Below are positions 1-8,678 of a stretch of 64,000 bases of DNA, piece by piece (position 1 is the first letter of the stretch; the number at the start of each line of letters is the position of its first letter). The stretch lies in contig JAIOJA010000023.1 of assembly GCA_019912315.1 (NCBI GenBank), forward strand, positions 62,001 to 126,000. The letters are read 5' to 3'. This DNA comes from Planctomycetota bacterium. GTDB lineage: Bacteria; Planctomycetota; UBA8742; UBA2392. The position numbers were made by a program, and so were the translations under genes. The notes beneath the pieces were generated by a model, which was not told where the DNA came from, ran no database searches, and worked only from the letters and a program-made list of their open reading frames with translations.

Positions 1-1180
1 CGACCCCCTCGACGTCTGTTCGTAGCTGCATGTTCGGCTCAGCTTCGACCAGCTCATCGACGCGCCCGTACGCGGCGGGAAGTACACCAAAACAGAGCAG
101 GCAGCGGGCCTCGTATTCCGTCGGCAAAGCGCGGTCGCAAACCATCAGGTCGCATTCGACGCGTTCGCCCGGCACGGCAAAAGCCCGGATTTCACGACCC
201 GGCAGAAACTGCCGCAGGGTCTGCAACAGGAGAGGGTTGGGCTCGCCGTCTTCGGCTGGGTAGCACAGCCCGACACGGGCCAGACGATTGGCGTTCAGCG
301 ACATGCTGGCGTCGTCGTCATGCGGCAGGGCGTCTCCACCCTGCACAGACAGGCCTACCAGCAACGCTTCGTCTCGTAGGGGCAATTCGACCGTGTTGTC
401 ATGAACCGGCAGTGATTCGCCGTCAGGCAGCAGTTGTGCGGTGACGTCTCCCGTGGCGGTATACTCGAGAAGGCCGCTGTTGCCGGCACCTGGCTCGGGC
501 GGGTGGTACTCGGCCGAGGCGATGAACCGGTTCGGCGTGCTTGCGCCGTACGTTTCGACATAGGCTCCGGATGAAGGCGTTCCGTCATCTGTTAGAAACA
601 GGATCACGAACTCCGGTGCCGGCGTGGTTGGAACATCCGGCGGCGGCTGTAGCCCTTCAATCGCTTTATGAAAGCTGCCCCGGTCAGTGACTCGCAAATC
701 GGTCGGCGGGAGCTTGCCGATTAAATCACCCTGCCTGAGCCACGGGCCGATTACAGGCGCGCGGTCCTGCGACCAGGCGAGTACGGCACGGTCATCGCCA
801 CCGAGAGTGTCCACGATCTGCTGTGCGCGAGTGTGGGCCAGTTCGGCTCGTGATTGCCCGTCGTGAACCGCGCGCATACTGGGCGAATTGTCGAGGACGA
901 TCACCAGCATCGTTGGCGGAACGGCCTCATCCCGGGGGCGCTGCAGCCCCGCCGCATAGAGAACTACAGAGGCCAGCATTACACCCGCGATCAGCAGCGT
1001 CAGCACTGTGCGCAGAATGCGTTTCCAGGCTGGCGGCAGAACGCGCTTGGCGACGCGCTCCCAGATACGCCCATAGGTGACGTCTCGCTTGCGGTAGCGC
1101 CGCGCAAACCACCACGCCGCATAGAACGCCGCAACCAGCAGAAACAGCCACAACCAGTTTTGCCGAGTGAACTCGAGCAT
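1..1180 (-). CDS. BatA-like von Willebrand factor A membrane protein (partial, C-terminus beyond window)
   Basis: The gene reads leftward off the window edge, so only the first ~393 residues are visible. The N-terminus has the layout of the BatA/Aerotolerance N-terminal family: a hydrophobic segment at residues ~8-24, a basic stretch, and a second hydrophobic segment at ~56-77. A VWA domain follows, with a MIDAS motif DNSPS at residues 97-101 (D97, S99, S101). Such proteins are envelope-anchored, usually with the VWA domain outside the membrane, and often sit in MoxR/Bat operons; no MoxR gene is visible here. The start is the ATG at 1180. A 278-bp region separates it from the divergent rnc. 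Family assignment is fairly sure; the role is not known. Confidence 0.75.
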   Translation of the reverse strand, partial: MLEFTRQNWLWLFLLVAAFYAAWWFARRYRKRDVTYGRIWERVAKRVLPPAWKRILRTVLTLLIAGVMLASVVLYAAGLQRPRDEAVPPTMLVIVLDNSPSMRAVHDGQSRAELAHTRAQQIVDTLGGDDRAVLAWSQDRAPVIGPWLRQGDLIGKLPPTDLRVTDRGSFHKAIEGLQPPPDVPTTPAPEFVILFLTDDGTPSSGAYVETYGASTPNRFIASAEYHPPEPGAGNSGLLEYTATGDVTAQLLPDGESLPVHDNTVELPLRDEALLVGLSVQGGDALPHDDDASMSLNANRLARVGLCYPAEDGEPNPLLLQTLRQFLPGREIRAFAVPGERVECDLMVCDRALPTEYEARCLLCFGVLPAAYGRVDELVEAEPNMQLRTDVEGV

Positions 1181-1458
1181 CGCGGCATGATAGCGGCACC
1201 TGGGTGGGGCGCGCAGGGGTATCGCCCAGTTCGTGGAATCGCGCAATGACGAATCTGGCCCTGCCTTGAACCATAGACGATCCGCACAGATCGGAACGCT
1301 CGGCTGAAGGCGGGCGCCGAACCTTGCCAATTGGGACCGTGACAGCGTTTCTATTAACGCGATGCTCCGCTACCATACGCGTTCGTGAGTTGTCCGGGGC
1401 GTCTCGTCTGGGGCTACCCGGTCTCCTCACAGCTATGCCACAGCAACGAGGAGCTTTC

Positions 1459-2274
1459 ATGTCTACCGACGCGGCCGAGAGGCCGAAGTCCGGGAAGAAG
1501 TCCGGGCACAGTAAAGGCGACGACGAACGTCTGAAGCGGGCGGCGGAGTTGCTGGGTTACGAGTTCAAAGACACCGCGCCTTTGCGCCACGCGCTGACGC
1601 ACAGCAGTGCGAAATCCGCCAAGCATCCGAGCAACGAACGTATGGAGTTCCTGGGCGATGCCGTGCTTGGGCTGCTTGTCAGCGAGATGCTTTACCGCGA
1701 GTACCCGGACTTCCCGGAAGGCGAGTTAACGCGGGTGAAATCGGTCGCGGTGTCCCGCGCCGTGCTGGCGGAGCGCATCCGTGAAATGGGCTTCGCGGAG
1801 TTGATGTACCTGGGCAAAGGCGTGCGGCGCGAGGGCGGCGCGCGACTGCCCGTGAGTATTCTGGCGAATCTCTATGAGGCGCTGCTTTGCGCGCTGTACG
1901 AAGAAGGTGGTCTGGAAGAGGCCCGGCGCTTCGTCGAAGAAGATCTCGGCCCGATCATCAAGAGCATCACCAACCACCAGTTCCAGCAGAACTACAAGTC
2001 GGCCTTGCAGCACCTGGTGCAGTCACGCAGCGAGCGGGCACCCACCTACAAGGTGTTGAGCGAAGTCGGCCCGGACCACCAGAAGGAATTTCACGTCGTT
2101 GTCTCCGTTGACGGTGTCACATTTGGCCCCGGTGTGGGACGTAACAAGAAGGAAGCCGAGCAACGGGCGGCAAAGTCGGCTTTGACGGAGTTGTTGAAAG
2201 AGTTCGACAAGGAAGACGATGACGACGAAATTCTCGAAGTCCCCGTCCCCGACGACGACTTCGACGATGAGTAG
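1459..2274 (+). CDS. rnc: Ribonuclease III
   Basis: 271-residue double-strand-specific endoribonuclease used in rRNA and mRNA processing. The RNase III signature NERMEFLGDAVL lies at residues 59-70, and a dsRNA-binding domain occupies roughly residues 180-250, ending with a KKEAEQRAAKSAL helix. The C-terminal tail is highly acidic. The start was placed at the ATG at 1459 because it has a good Shine-Dalgarno (AACGAGGAGC) upstream and leaves no untemplated N-terminal extension. In E. coli numbering, E38/D45/E117 correspond to E60/D67/E140, but the position of metal ligand D114 is N137 (sequence ANLYEAL). The gene overlaps the next gene by 8 bp. Confidence 0.93.
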   Translation: MSTDAAERPKSGKKSGHSKGDDERLKRAAELLGYEFKDTAPLRHALTHSSAKSAKHPSNERMEFLGDAVLGLLVSEMLYREYPDFPEGELTRVKSVAVSRAVLAERIREMGFAELMYLGKGVRREGGARLPVSILANLYEALLCALYEEGGLEEARRFVEEDLGPIIKSITNHQFQQNYKSALQHLVQSRSERAPTYKVLSEVGPDHQKEFHVVVSVDGVTFGPGVGRNKKEAEQRAAKSALTELLKEFDKEDDDDEILEVPVPDDDFDDE

Positions 2275-2932
2275 TTTGCCGCGCGCGGCGCTGGCGGGCG
2301 CCACGTGGGGCGTTGGCGCGGGCGTGCTGTTGTGTCTGGGGGCGTGGCTTTCGCCGCTTGCGGCATCGGATCGTCCCGCGCTGGCACTGCTGGCCGTGAC
2401 GATTTCTCTGCCGCTGGGTTGCGTGGTTGGGCGGCAGCCTGTCGTCCCGCGCGAGGCAGGGGCGGTGGGGCTGCGCGCGATTGTGGCGGCTTTGTGCCTG
2501 ACGGCGGTCGTCAGCCTGGCTGACCCGGCGTTGTTCCTGCGAACGGCTTCCTGGTGTGTCGCGGCGGGCGTGATCGGCGTGGGGGCAGCCTCCCTGCTGC
2601 GCGGCGCCGGGGTCTTCGCCACGTGCTTCTGGCTGGTGCTTTGCGCGCTGCCCTTCTGCTATGACAAGTTGCCGGTGCTGCAAACTACGGGCGAGGCGTG
2701 GGCCATGCAGGGCTGCCCCTGGCTGGGTTTCTCGCAGGACGCTTTTGGCGGTGACCCGCTGCGCCGCCCGGTGCTTTACCTGGGGCACTGGTCTGGCCTG
2801 TCGAGCCATACGTCTATGAACTTGCTGCAGATTTCAACGCTGTGGCTGGCGTGCGTGCCGGCCTTCGCCGCGATGATTCTCGCCTCGGGCATACCGCGAT
2901 CAGCAATTACGCCGGAAGAAGGGGCGGATTAA
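2267..2932 (+). CDS. Polytopic membrane protein of unknown function
   Basis: 221 residues, dominated by five or six hydrophobic segments. The chosen ATG at 2267 overlaps the rnc stop codon, which suggests translational coupling. Hydrophobic stretches begin near residues 6, 34, 70, 92 and 115, and the last lies near residues 180-205. The segment between the last two (residues ~135-180) is polar and contains cysteine and tryptophan. I do not recognise a family. A perfect palindromic terminator follows 5 bp after the stop. Confidence 0.7.
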   Translation: MSSLPRAALAGATWGVGAGVLLCLGAWLSPLAASDRPALALLAVTISLPLGCVVGRQPVVPREAGAVGLRAIVAALCLTAVVSLADPALFLRTASWCVAAGVIGVGAASLLRGAGVFATCFWLVLCALPFCYDKLPVLQTTGEAWAMQGCPWLGFSQDAFGGDPLRRPVLYLGHWSGLSSHTSMNLLQISTLWLACVPAFAAMILASGIPRSAITPEEGAD

Positions 2933-2937
2933 CCAGA

Positions 2938-2965
2938 GCGCCCGTGTTCGCGCGAACACGGGCGC
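2938..2965. terminator. Perfect 28-bp palindrome between convergent gene and tRNA
   Basis: The two 14-base halves are exact reverse complements (arm GCGCCCGTGTTCGC). It begins 5 bp after the stop of the upstream gene and lies 9 bp beyond the 3' end of the oppositely oriented tRNA-Met. It probably terminates both transcripts. There is no T-run on either side, so it may not be a classical intrinsic terminator. Confidence 0.6.
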
Positions 2966-2974
2966 CGGGATTCG

Positions 2975-3051
2975 TGGTAGCTGGGGCGAGAGTTGAACTC
3001 GCGACCTTGGGGTTATGAATCCCACGCTCTAACCACCTGAGCTACCCAGCC
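2975..3051 (-). tRNA. tRNA-Met (CAT anticodon; elongator Met or Ile2)
   Basis: On the minus strand a full cloverleaf can be drawn. The acceptor stem is GGCTGGG/CCCAGCT, the D-arm GCTC/GAGC, the anticodon loop TTCATAA, the T-arm GCGAG-TTCAACT-CTCGC, and CCA is encoded. The anticodon is CAT. The anticodon stem has an apparent A:C at the base next to the loop. Elongator methionine and lysidine-modified isoleucine tRNAs cannot be separated by eye, and the initiator is less likely because position 1:72 is paired. Confidence 0.9.
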
Positions 3052-3088
3052 TTGAAGCCGCGACAAAGTAGCACCCGGAACCACCCCT

Positions 3089-4540
3089 TCAAGGGGCCGC
3101 CGCGTCGCCCGGGTCCGCGGGCGCCTGATTAACGGCCGGCGGTTGCGTGTTGCCCTTATCGCCCCCGGAAATGGCCGCCGCACCCCCCAGTCCGATGGCC
3201 GCCAGCAGACTGCCCCAGCGAATCACGCGGGCCATCACGCTGCCAACAGGGGCGAGCATCTTGAACACCAGCCCCAGGAACTCTTTGCGCCCCAGGCTTT
3301 CGTACTTGGTTTGCAGGTAGTCCAGTTGCTGCAACGCCAGTTGCATCTTCAACTGTACCTGGATGCGCTGGATGTCGTCCTCAATGCCGGGCACGTCGTG
3401 CATGGTGCCAAGCTTCTCGCGCGCCGTACGGTAGCTGTCCTCCAGGTTTTCCAGCGCGGCCAGCACCTTGCCCTTCAACTCTCCGCGCACGGCGCTCCAG
3501 GTCATGCTGAAGGCTACCCCCAGCAGCACGACCAGTACAATCAGCCCGGCGATGTCACTGCCCGTATTCTTGGTGTAGACCATGTAGCCCGCATGGAATA
3601 AACCAAACAGAAACACCAGGCTGCCGGCCTGCGCCGTGACGTTGAACAGGGGGCGGTACTGACGCTCCGTGAGGACGAGGTCCACGGAATCCTTGAAATC
3701 ATGTTTCTTCAGAATGCTGCGAACCACAATCGCGCCGCTGACCATGACGTAGCAGTAGTATCCGAACATCACCCATTCGAGGGACCAGAGCAGCAGCAGG
3801 AAAAACGCTTCCGGGTTGCGAACTGTTGTGTCGATGGCCTGCACGTAATCGGATGTGCCGTAGACGGTTTCGTAGAACTTCTCGATGGTGGCGAACTGCA
3901 CCCACTCCCAGATGATGAAGGGCGCGGCAACGGCGAGCGCCAGGAAGTTCACGCGGTTGCCCAGAAACCATTTCTTGTAGTCATTCAACTCACCCTTGCG
4001 CACGTCGAGGTGCTGGAACGCGCGATCAAAGTTGCGGCTGTAGATGCCTTTGAAGAGGCGCAGGCACACGAAGTGTACGAGCAGCAGCAGGGGCTGAAGC
4101 TGCCACTGGCGATCCTTGACGAACAGCCAGACGTCACCCCAGAAGTCTTCAATGCGCACCCAGCTCAGGCGCAGCGTCAGCGCGATCAACCAGACGACCG
4201 TACAGATCACAAACGCGGTCACGAAGTACTTCGCGACTCCGCCCGGCAGCAGCCTGTCCAGCCACCAGGAAGTGCCGACCTGCCGGAAGTTGCTGGCGTC
4301 GAAGATGTCCGTATCCGGGTCGCGCTGGCGCGTACTGCCGCGGAACGCTCCCTCCACCAGCTTGATACCCGCGCCCATGACCGGCGCGGTGTGCTTCTTT
4401 CCCTTCTTGCCTTCTTCAGCCTGGGGCGGTTCCTTCTCCCCTTCCTTCGACGCATCCGTCGCGCCGGAATTGTCGGTCTTGTCCGACTCTTTCAGCCGGC
4501 GGGATTCTCGCGTTTCGGTGTTGGCAATGTCTTCGTTCAT
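3089..4540 (-). CDS. Membrane protein of unknown function with charged N-terminus
   Basis: 483 residues. The first ~55 are strongly charged (Glu/Lys-rich, low complexity). Hydrophobic segments follow at about residues 105-127, 147-165, 200-218, 250-272, 303-322 and 332-350, then a helical, probably coiled-coil region (~355-420), and a final Ala/Gly-rich hydrophobic patch before a Pro/Ala tail. Its ATG overlaps the Tricorn stop codon (ATGA arrangement at 4537-4540), so the two are very likely co-translated. No family is recognised. The coupling suggests a membrane partner for the secreted protease, but that is only inference. Confidence 0.7.
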   Translation of the reverse strand: MNEDIANTETRESRRLKESDKTDNSGATDASKEGEKEPPQAEEGKKGKKHTAPVMGAGIKLVEGAFRGSTRQRDPDTDIFDASNFRQVGTSWWLDRLLPGGVAKYFVTAFVICTVVWLIALTLRLSWVRIEDFWGDVWLFVKDRQWQLQPLLLLVHFVCLRLFKGIYSRNFDRAFQHLDVRKGELNDYKKWFLGNRVNFLALAVAAPFIIWEWVQFATIEKFYETVYGTSDYVQAIDTTVRNPEAFFLLLLWSLEWVMFGYYCYVMVSGAIVVRSILKKHDFKDSVDLVLTERQYRPLFNVTAQAGSLVFLFGLFHAGYMVYTKNTGSDIAGLIVLVVLLGVAFSMTWSAVRGELKGKVLAALENLEDSYRTAREKLGTMHDVPGIEDDIQRIQVQLKMQLALQQLDYLQTKYESLGRKEFLGLVFKMLAPVGSVMARVIRWGSLLAAIGLGGAAAISGGDKGNTQPPAVNQAPADPGDAAAP

Positions 4541-7431
4541 TTGCCCTCGGGGTGCTCCGGCAACTCCGCCAGAATCACGCGAACGGCTTCATCCAGTTGC
4601 GGATCATTGCGCAACACGCGGTCCGCAGCAGTCACCGCCACGCGTACATCCGGCTGCACGCCGTTGTTCTCCAGGTTTCGTGAGTCGTCCATGCTGAAGT
4701 ACCCCTCGGTCGGCACGCCGAAATAGCTGCCGTCGGCCAGTCGATCCCAGGCCGTGCCGATCACGTTGCCGGGGCTGCGCTCGCCGACCACTTTGCCCCG
4801 TCCTGTCGTTTTGATCGCCCAAGGGAAACACTCACCGCCGCTGTTGCTGTACTGGTCGCACATCACTGTAACAGGCTTGTCCCAGAACAATCGTGGCTGC
4901 TTCCAGCGCGGACGGGTGCGCGGCTTGATGTGCAGGTACGGCTTGGCCATGAGCAGGTCCATGATCTCCATGTAGCTTAGCCCGCCGCTGTTGCCGCGCG
5001 AGTCGATGATCAGCCCCTCGGCCTTCTCTGCCTCGGGCGTGGCCAGCAGGTTCCGGAACTTCTGCAGATTGGCGTCATTCATGGCGGTCAGGTGAATGTA
5101 CAAGACACGCCCAGCGGATCCTTCACTGACTGTGCGCACGCGTTCGTTGATCAGCGTCTGGTAGCGGCGACCGTTGGCGGCGCCGGATGTCTCCGCTTTT
5201 ATCGCGACCTCGCGCGCGGTGGTCATTTCGCCGTCAGGGCTGATCCACAGTTTCAGGTCGTAGCCTGTTCTCCACAGGTCGAAGCGCGCCCAGAAGTTGT
5301 CGCTTGCATCAAACTTGCGCCCGCCCAGTGCGACGATGTAGTCCCCTTGTCGCGCCCAGACCTGGTCGAGCGGTCCCTCCGGCTCAAGGCGATCGATACG
5401 CATCGCCAGCCTGCCGTCTCGCATGGCGACCGGGGTCAGCAGCGCACCCAGATCCGCCGTTGCGGACCTTCCACTGCCGCTGGTGCGCCCGCCGACGCCC
5501 AGGTGGCTCGCACTGAGTTCACCGATTGCCATCCAGATGTAGTAGTAGCATTCCTCGATCGTGCGGGTCCGCTCCACGAGCGGCAGATATTTATCCTTGA
5601 TGCCGCCCCAGTCGGCGCCATGGAAGTCATCCGTGTAAAAGCGCGTGTTGATTTTGTCCCAGGCTTCCATGAACAGCGCGAGACGTTCCTGCGCGAGGTC
5701 AACCGTATCGCGTGCCAGGATGGGAATCGCCTCCGCATCCAGCACCTGCCTGGGCGCCGGCAGCGTCTTGACGGCGCCGCCGCTACCGAACAGCACCCTT
5801 GACCCGTCAACGGTTTCGCCGGGCGAGTTGGCGTCACCGGCAAGCAGCATCACACTGCTGCCGGTCGGCGTGGTTACATACAGGCTCGTTCCACTGACGC
5901 CGCTGATGATACGCTCAAAGTACAGGATGTTGCCGTCCCGACTGAAGATCGGTGACTGCTCGACGTCCGGCCCGCCGGTCACGAAGCGCTGGTTTTTGCC
6001 GTCAGCGTCCATCAGCCAGATGTCGGTGGTGCCGCGCCGTGCGCTGTCGAACGCGATCAGCTTCCCGTCGGGGCTGAAGCTCGGGTCGTCGTCGGCGGCG
6101 GGGTCGTCTGTGAGCTGCGTGGCCGGGGCGCCGTCGAGCGGCTTCAGCCAGATGTCCCGGTTGCCGCTATGCTCGCTGCAGTAGACAATCGACTTTCCGT
6201 CGGGCGTCCAGTTGTGGAAGAAGTCGTTGGACTCGCTTGTGGTGAGGCGGGTCGGTTCGCCGCCGCGCGCGCTTACGATCCAGAGGTCGCTGTTGCCGCC
6301 GCGGGTTGACTGGAACGCGATCAGTTGCCCGTCGGGGCTGACGCGCGGGCGCTCGTCCCCTTTGCCCGGTTGCGTGATTCGACGCGCGTTGCCGCCTTCG
6401 GGTGTACTGACCCAGATCGCGCCGCGCAGCTCAAATGCCAGCATGGTGCCATTATCGGACAAATGCGGGTTCTCCATGCCGGTGGTGAATGTGCGTTCTT
6501 CCGTTTGCGGGCCGCGATAATCCTGGCGGATATCCAGTTTGATCAGATCGCCTTGTGCCTCGCTTGCCAGCACGGATGTCGTGCGCACCCGATAGAGATA
6601 GTGCATACGCTGATAGACCAGCCACTCACCGTTGGCTGACAGGCCAACCTCTTCCGCGCCGACATCGGTAAATCGGCTGAGTTGCCGGGGCTCCTCCAGC
6701 GGTGCCTCCAGCAAATGAAACTGGAACCGCCGGTCGATCTCGCGGGTGAACAGCACGCGACCGTCGGGCAGCAGTTGCACGCTGCGATCGTTGCCCTGGT
6801 AGTCGGTCATGACTTCCGGCAGATCATGCCCGGCGCGCCGCAGGTACAAATCTTCGTTGGCACTGCCCTGGTAGCCGCGCCGGTAACGCTGGGCATTGCC
6901 GGATGAGTATGCGATGTGCCCGTCGCGAATGCTGACATCTCCGGGTGTGAAGTGGTCCTCCAGCACCAGCTCCGGCGTGCCGCCGGTGAGCTTGACGCGC
7001 CACAGCCCGTGGCGGTCGATCCTTGAACTCGTGAAGTAGACCCACGCGCCGTCGCTGCTGAACCCGGCTACATAGTCGCCGGCGGAGTGCCAGGTCAGCC
7101 GGCGCGGCGGGCCTCCGCGGGCACTCATGACGTACACGTCGTAGTTGCCCGCGCGGTCGCTGCTGAAGGCGATTGCGTCGTTGGTCGGTGAAAGTTTCGG
7201 GTAGGAATCATAGCCCTCGTGAAGCGTCAGTTGTGCGGACTCACCGGACTCATCCCAACGCCAGATGTCGCCCCACAAACTGAACACCACCAGCTTGCCA
7301 TCGTTGCTGATGTCAGGGTGGCGCGCGCCGGGCTCGCCTTTTGTGGGCTCATAGAGCGCGCCGCCGCCCTGGTCCTGAGCGGCAAGCGGCAGCGTCAACA
7401 GGCATATGAGCAATGCCGGGGCGTACTTCAT
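4537..7431 (-). CDS. Tricorn-family S41 protease, exported
   Basis: 964 residues with a signal peptide (MKYAPALLICLLTLPLAAQ). The N-terminal half carries repeated PD40/WD40-like propeller strands of the type 'SPDGKLIAFxSxRxGxxDIW' (residues ~35-550). A Tricorn C1 core and PDZ-like region follow, then an S41 catalytic domain (residues ~770-930) with IIDSRGNSGG and QYSNSGGE, the latter containing the nucleophile serine in the family. Archaeal Tricorn degrades peptides downstream of the proteasome; bacterial homologues with signal peptides act in the periplasm or outside. The start is the ATG at 7431, 7 bases after AAGGAGA. It overlaps the downstream membrane-protein gene. Confidence 0.88.
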   Translation of the reverse strand: MKYAPALLICLLTLPLAAQDQGGGALYEPTKGEPGARHPDISNDGKLVVFSLWGDIWRWDESGESAQLTLHEGYDSYPKLSPTNDAIAFSSDRAGNYDVYVMSARGGPPRRLTWHSAGDYVAGFSSDGAWVYFTSSRIDRHGLWRVKLTGGTPELVLEDHFTPGDVSIRDGHIAYSSGNAQRYRRGYQGSANEDLYLRRAGHDLPEVMTDYQGNDRSVQLLPDGRVLFTREIDRRFQFHLLEAPLEEPRQLSRFTDVGAEEVGLSANGEWLVYQRMHYLYRVRTTSVLASEAQGDLIKLDIRQDYRGPQTEERTFTTGMENPHLSDNGTMLAFELRGAIWVSTPEGGNARRITQPGKGDERPRVSPDGQLIAFQSTRGGNSDLWIVSARGGEPTRLTTSESNDFFHNWTPDGKSIVYCSEHSGNRDIWLKPLDGAPATQLTDDPAADDDPSFSPDGKLIAFDSARRGTTDIWLMDADGKNQRFVTGGPDVEQSPIFSRDGNILYFERIISGVSGTSLYVTTPTGSSVMLLAGDANSPGETVDGSRVLFGSGGAVKTLPAPRQVLDAEAIPILARDTVDLAQERLALFMEAWDKINTRFYTDDFHGADWGGIKDKYLPLVERTRTIEECYYYIWMAIGELSASHLGVGGRTSGSGRSATADLGALLTPVAMRDGRLAMRIDRLEPEGPLDQVWARQGDYIVALGGRKFDASDNFWARFDLWRTGYDLKLWISPDGEMTTAREVAIKAETSGAANGRRYQTLINERVRTVSEGSAGRVLYIHLTAMNDANLQKFRNLLATPEAEKAEGLIIDSRGNSGGLSYMEIMDLLMAKPYLHIKPRTRPRWKQPRLFWDKPVTVMCDQYSNSGGECFPWAIKTTGRGKVVGERSPGNVIGTAWDRLADGSYFGVPTEGYFSMDDSRNLENNGVQPDVRVAVTAADRVLRNDPQLDEAVRVILAELPEHPEGK

Positions 7432-7541
7432 GATCGTCTCCTTAGGACCCACCATTGTGCCAACTGTGCGTACGTTTGGCGCCCTGTCGTTTACCCCGGA
7501 TGTACGCGCTGCTAGCCTGCAAACTCACCCGGGAGGTCCCC

Positions 7542-8078
7542 ATGAAACTCGGCAACAGCACGATCGCAGGGCTGGTCGGAATACTGGCGTGCGTCGTACT
7601 GCTTTGGCTTATGGGCATCAATTTTGTCGGATGGCTCGGGGTCTGGATGGCACCCGGCGCGGCCTGGATTCTCGGGCTGGTGTTGACGCTGCTGTTTGGG
7701 GCGGGGCTGGGCGCGCTGTGGAACGTCGTCGCCAGGCAGGATGCCGTCAAGAAGTTGCCCAAGCCGGCGGGCGGGCTGCTGTACGGCCTGATTGTCGCGC
7801 TGCTGTTCGCGCTGGTCGTGCCGGTGGTGTTTTCCCTGATAGCGGGCGATCCGGCGATCGGGCTGAGCAGCGGCACCGGCTTCGATGTCTTCCCGGAGGC
7901 TTTCGGCGCGCACCTGGTTCCGGCCTTGCCGGACCTCGGTTTTGATCCGCCCCTGCGCGCGCTGGCGGAGCGCGACTGGTACGCCAAAGACGATTTTGCC
8001 GGGCGGCTGCTGCCGTTCGGGCTCGCGTTCGCGCTATTTGGCGTGGTGGTGCAGTTGATGACGAAGCAGGGCAAGTAG
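7542..8078 (+). CDS. Small membrane protein, first of a tandem paralogous pair
   Basis: 178 residues with three to four hydrophobic segments (about 8-28, 38-60, 83-104, and the C-terminal 155-172). The ATG at 7542 follows GGGAGGTCCCC. It shares with the next gene the framework WLGxWxAP, an FGxGxGxL stretch, a central GLLYG motif and a C-terminal GRLLPFxxxFxLxG. No named domain is recognised. The two adjacent copies look like a local duplication with strong divergence. Confidence 0.65.
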   Translation: MKLGNSTIAGLVGILACVVLLWLMGINFVGWLGVWMAPGAAWILGLVLTLLFGAGLGALWNVVARQDAVKKLPKPAGGLLYGLIVALLFALVVPVVFSLIAGDPAIGLSSGTGFDVFPEAFGAHLVPALPDLGFDPPLRALAERDWYAKDDFAGRLLPFGLAFALFGVVVQLMTKQGK

Positions 8079-8111
8079 CCCCAATCGCGTTCCGGCTGGT
8101 ATACTGCGCTT

Positions 8112-8678
8112 ATGCCGCTACCCCGTATCATCGCCGCCGCGATCGGCGCCATGGTCATGCTGCTGGCCACTCTTTGGGTCCTGGACGTCAATTACGCCGC
8201 GTGGCTTGGCGCGTGGCTTGCGCCGGACACCCAGTACGCGTCTGGGCTCGGCGTGCTGATCATCTTCGGGTTCGTCGCCGCCTGGCTGTACGCCCGGCAT
8301 ATCGGTAACTGGCTGCCCGGCGCGGGCCCGCTGCGCGGATTGCTGTTCGGGGCCGTGCTGGCCGTCTGCGCGATCTGGATTTTGCCGGCTGTGTTGAACG
8401 GTTTTGCCGGGATTGTCGGCAACACGCAAATCGTGTTTCAGGGCAGGGGTATTTTCGATCAGCAGGAACGCTTCGATGACAAGATGGCCCGCACGCGCGT
8501 CGAGCCTTGCCCGCCCATCGGAGACCTGAAACCACCGCTTGCGGACCTGACAAAAGACCACGAATGGGCGCCGGCCGATGCGTGGGTGGGGCGCCTGCTT
8601 CCCTTCAGTGTGGGGTTTCTTCTATACGGGTTGGTAATAGGCACGTTCCTGAGCGACGACCAGCGCGGAAAATCATGA
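8112..8678 (+). CDS. Small membrane protein, second of a tandem paralogous pair
   Basis: 188 residues, same overall plan as its upstream neighbour: N-terminal hydrophobic helix, WLGAWLAPDT, a second helix, GLLFG, then a soluble loop and C-terminal GRLLPFSVGFLLYG helix. The loop between helices 3 and 4 faces one side and contains PCPPIGDLKPPL. Its stop codon overlaps the ATG of the isoaspartyl peptidase gene, so the two are translationally coupled. Function unknown. Confidence 0.65.
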   Translation: MPLPRIIAAAIGAMVMLLATLWVLDVNYAAWLGAWLAPDTQYASGLGVLIIFGFVAAWLYARHIGNWLPGAGPLRGLLFGAVLAVCAIWILPAVLNGFAGIVGNTQIVFQGRGIFDQQERFDDKMARTRVEPCPPIGDLKPPLADLTKDHEWAPADAWVGRLLPFSVGFLLYGLVIGTFLSDDQRGKS

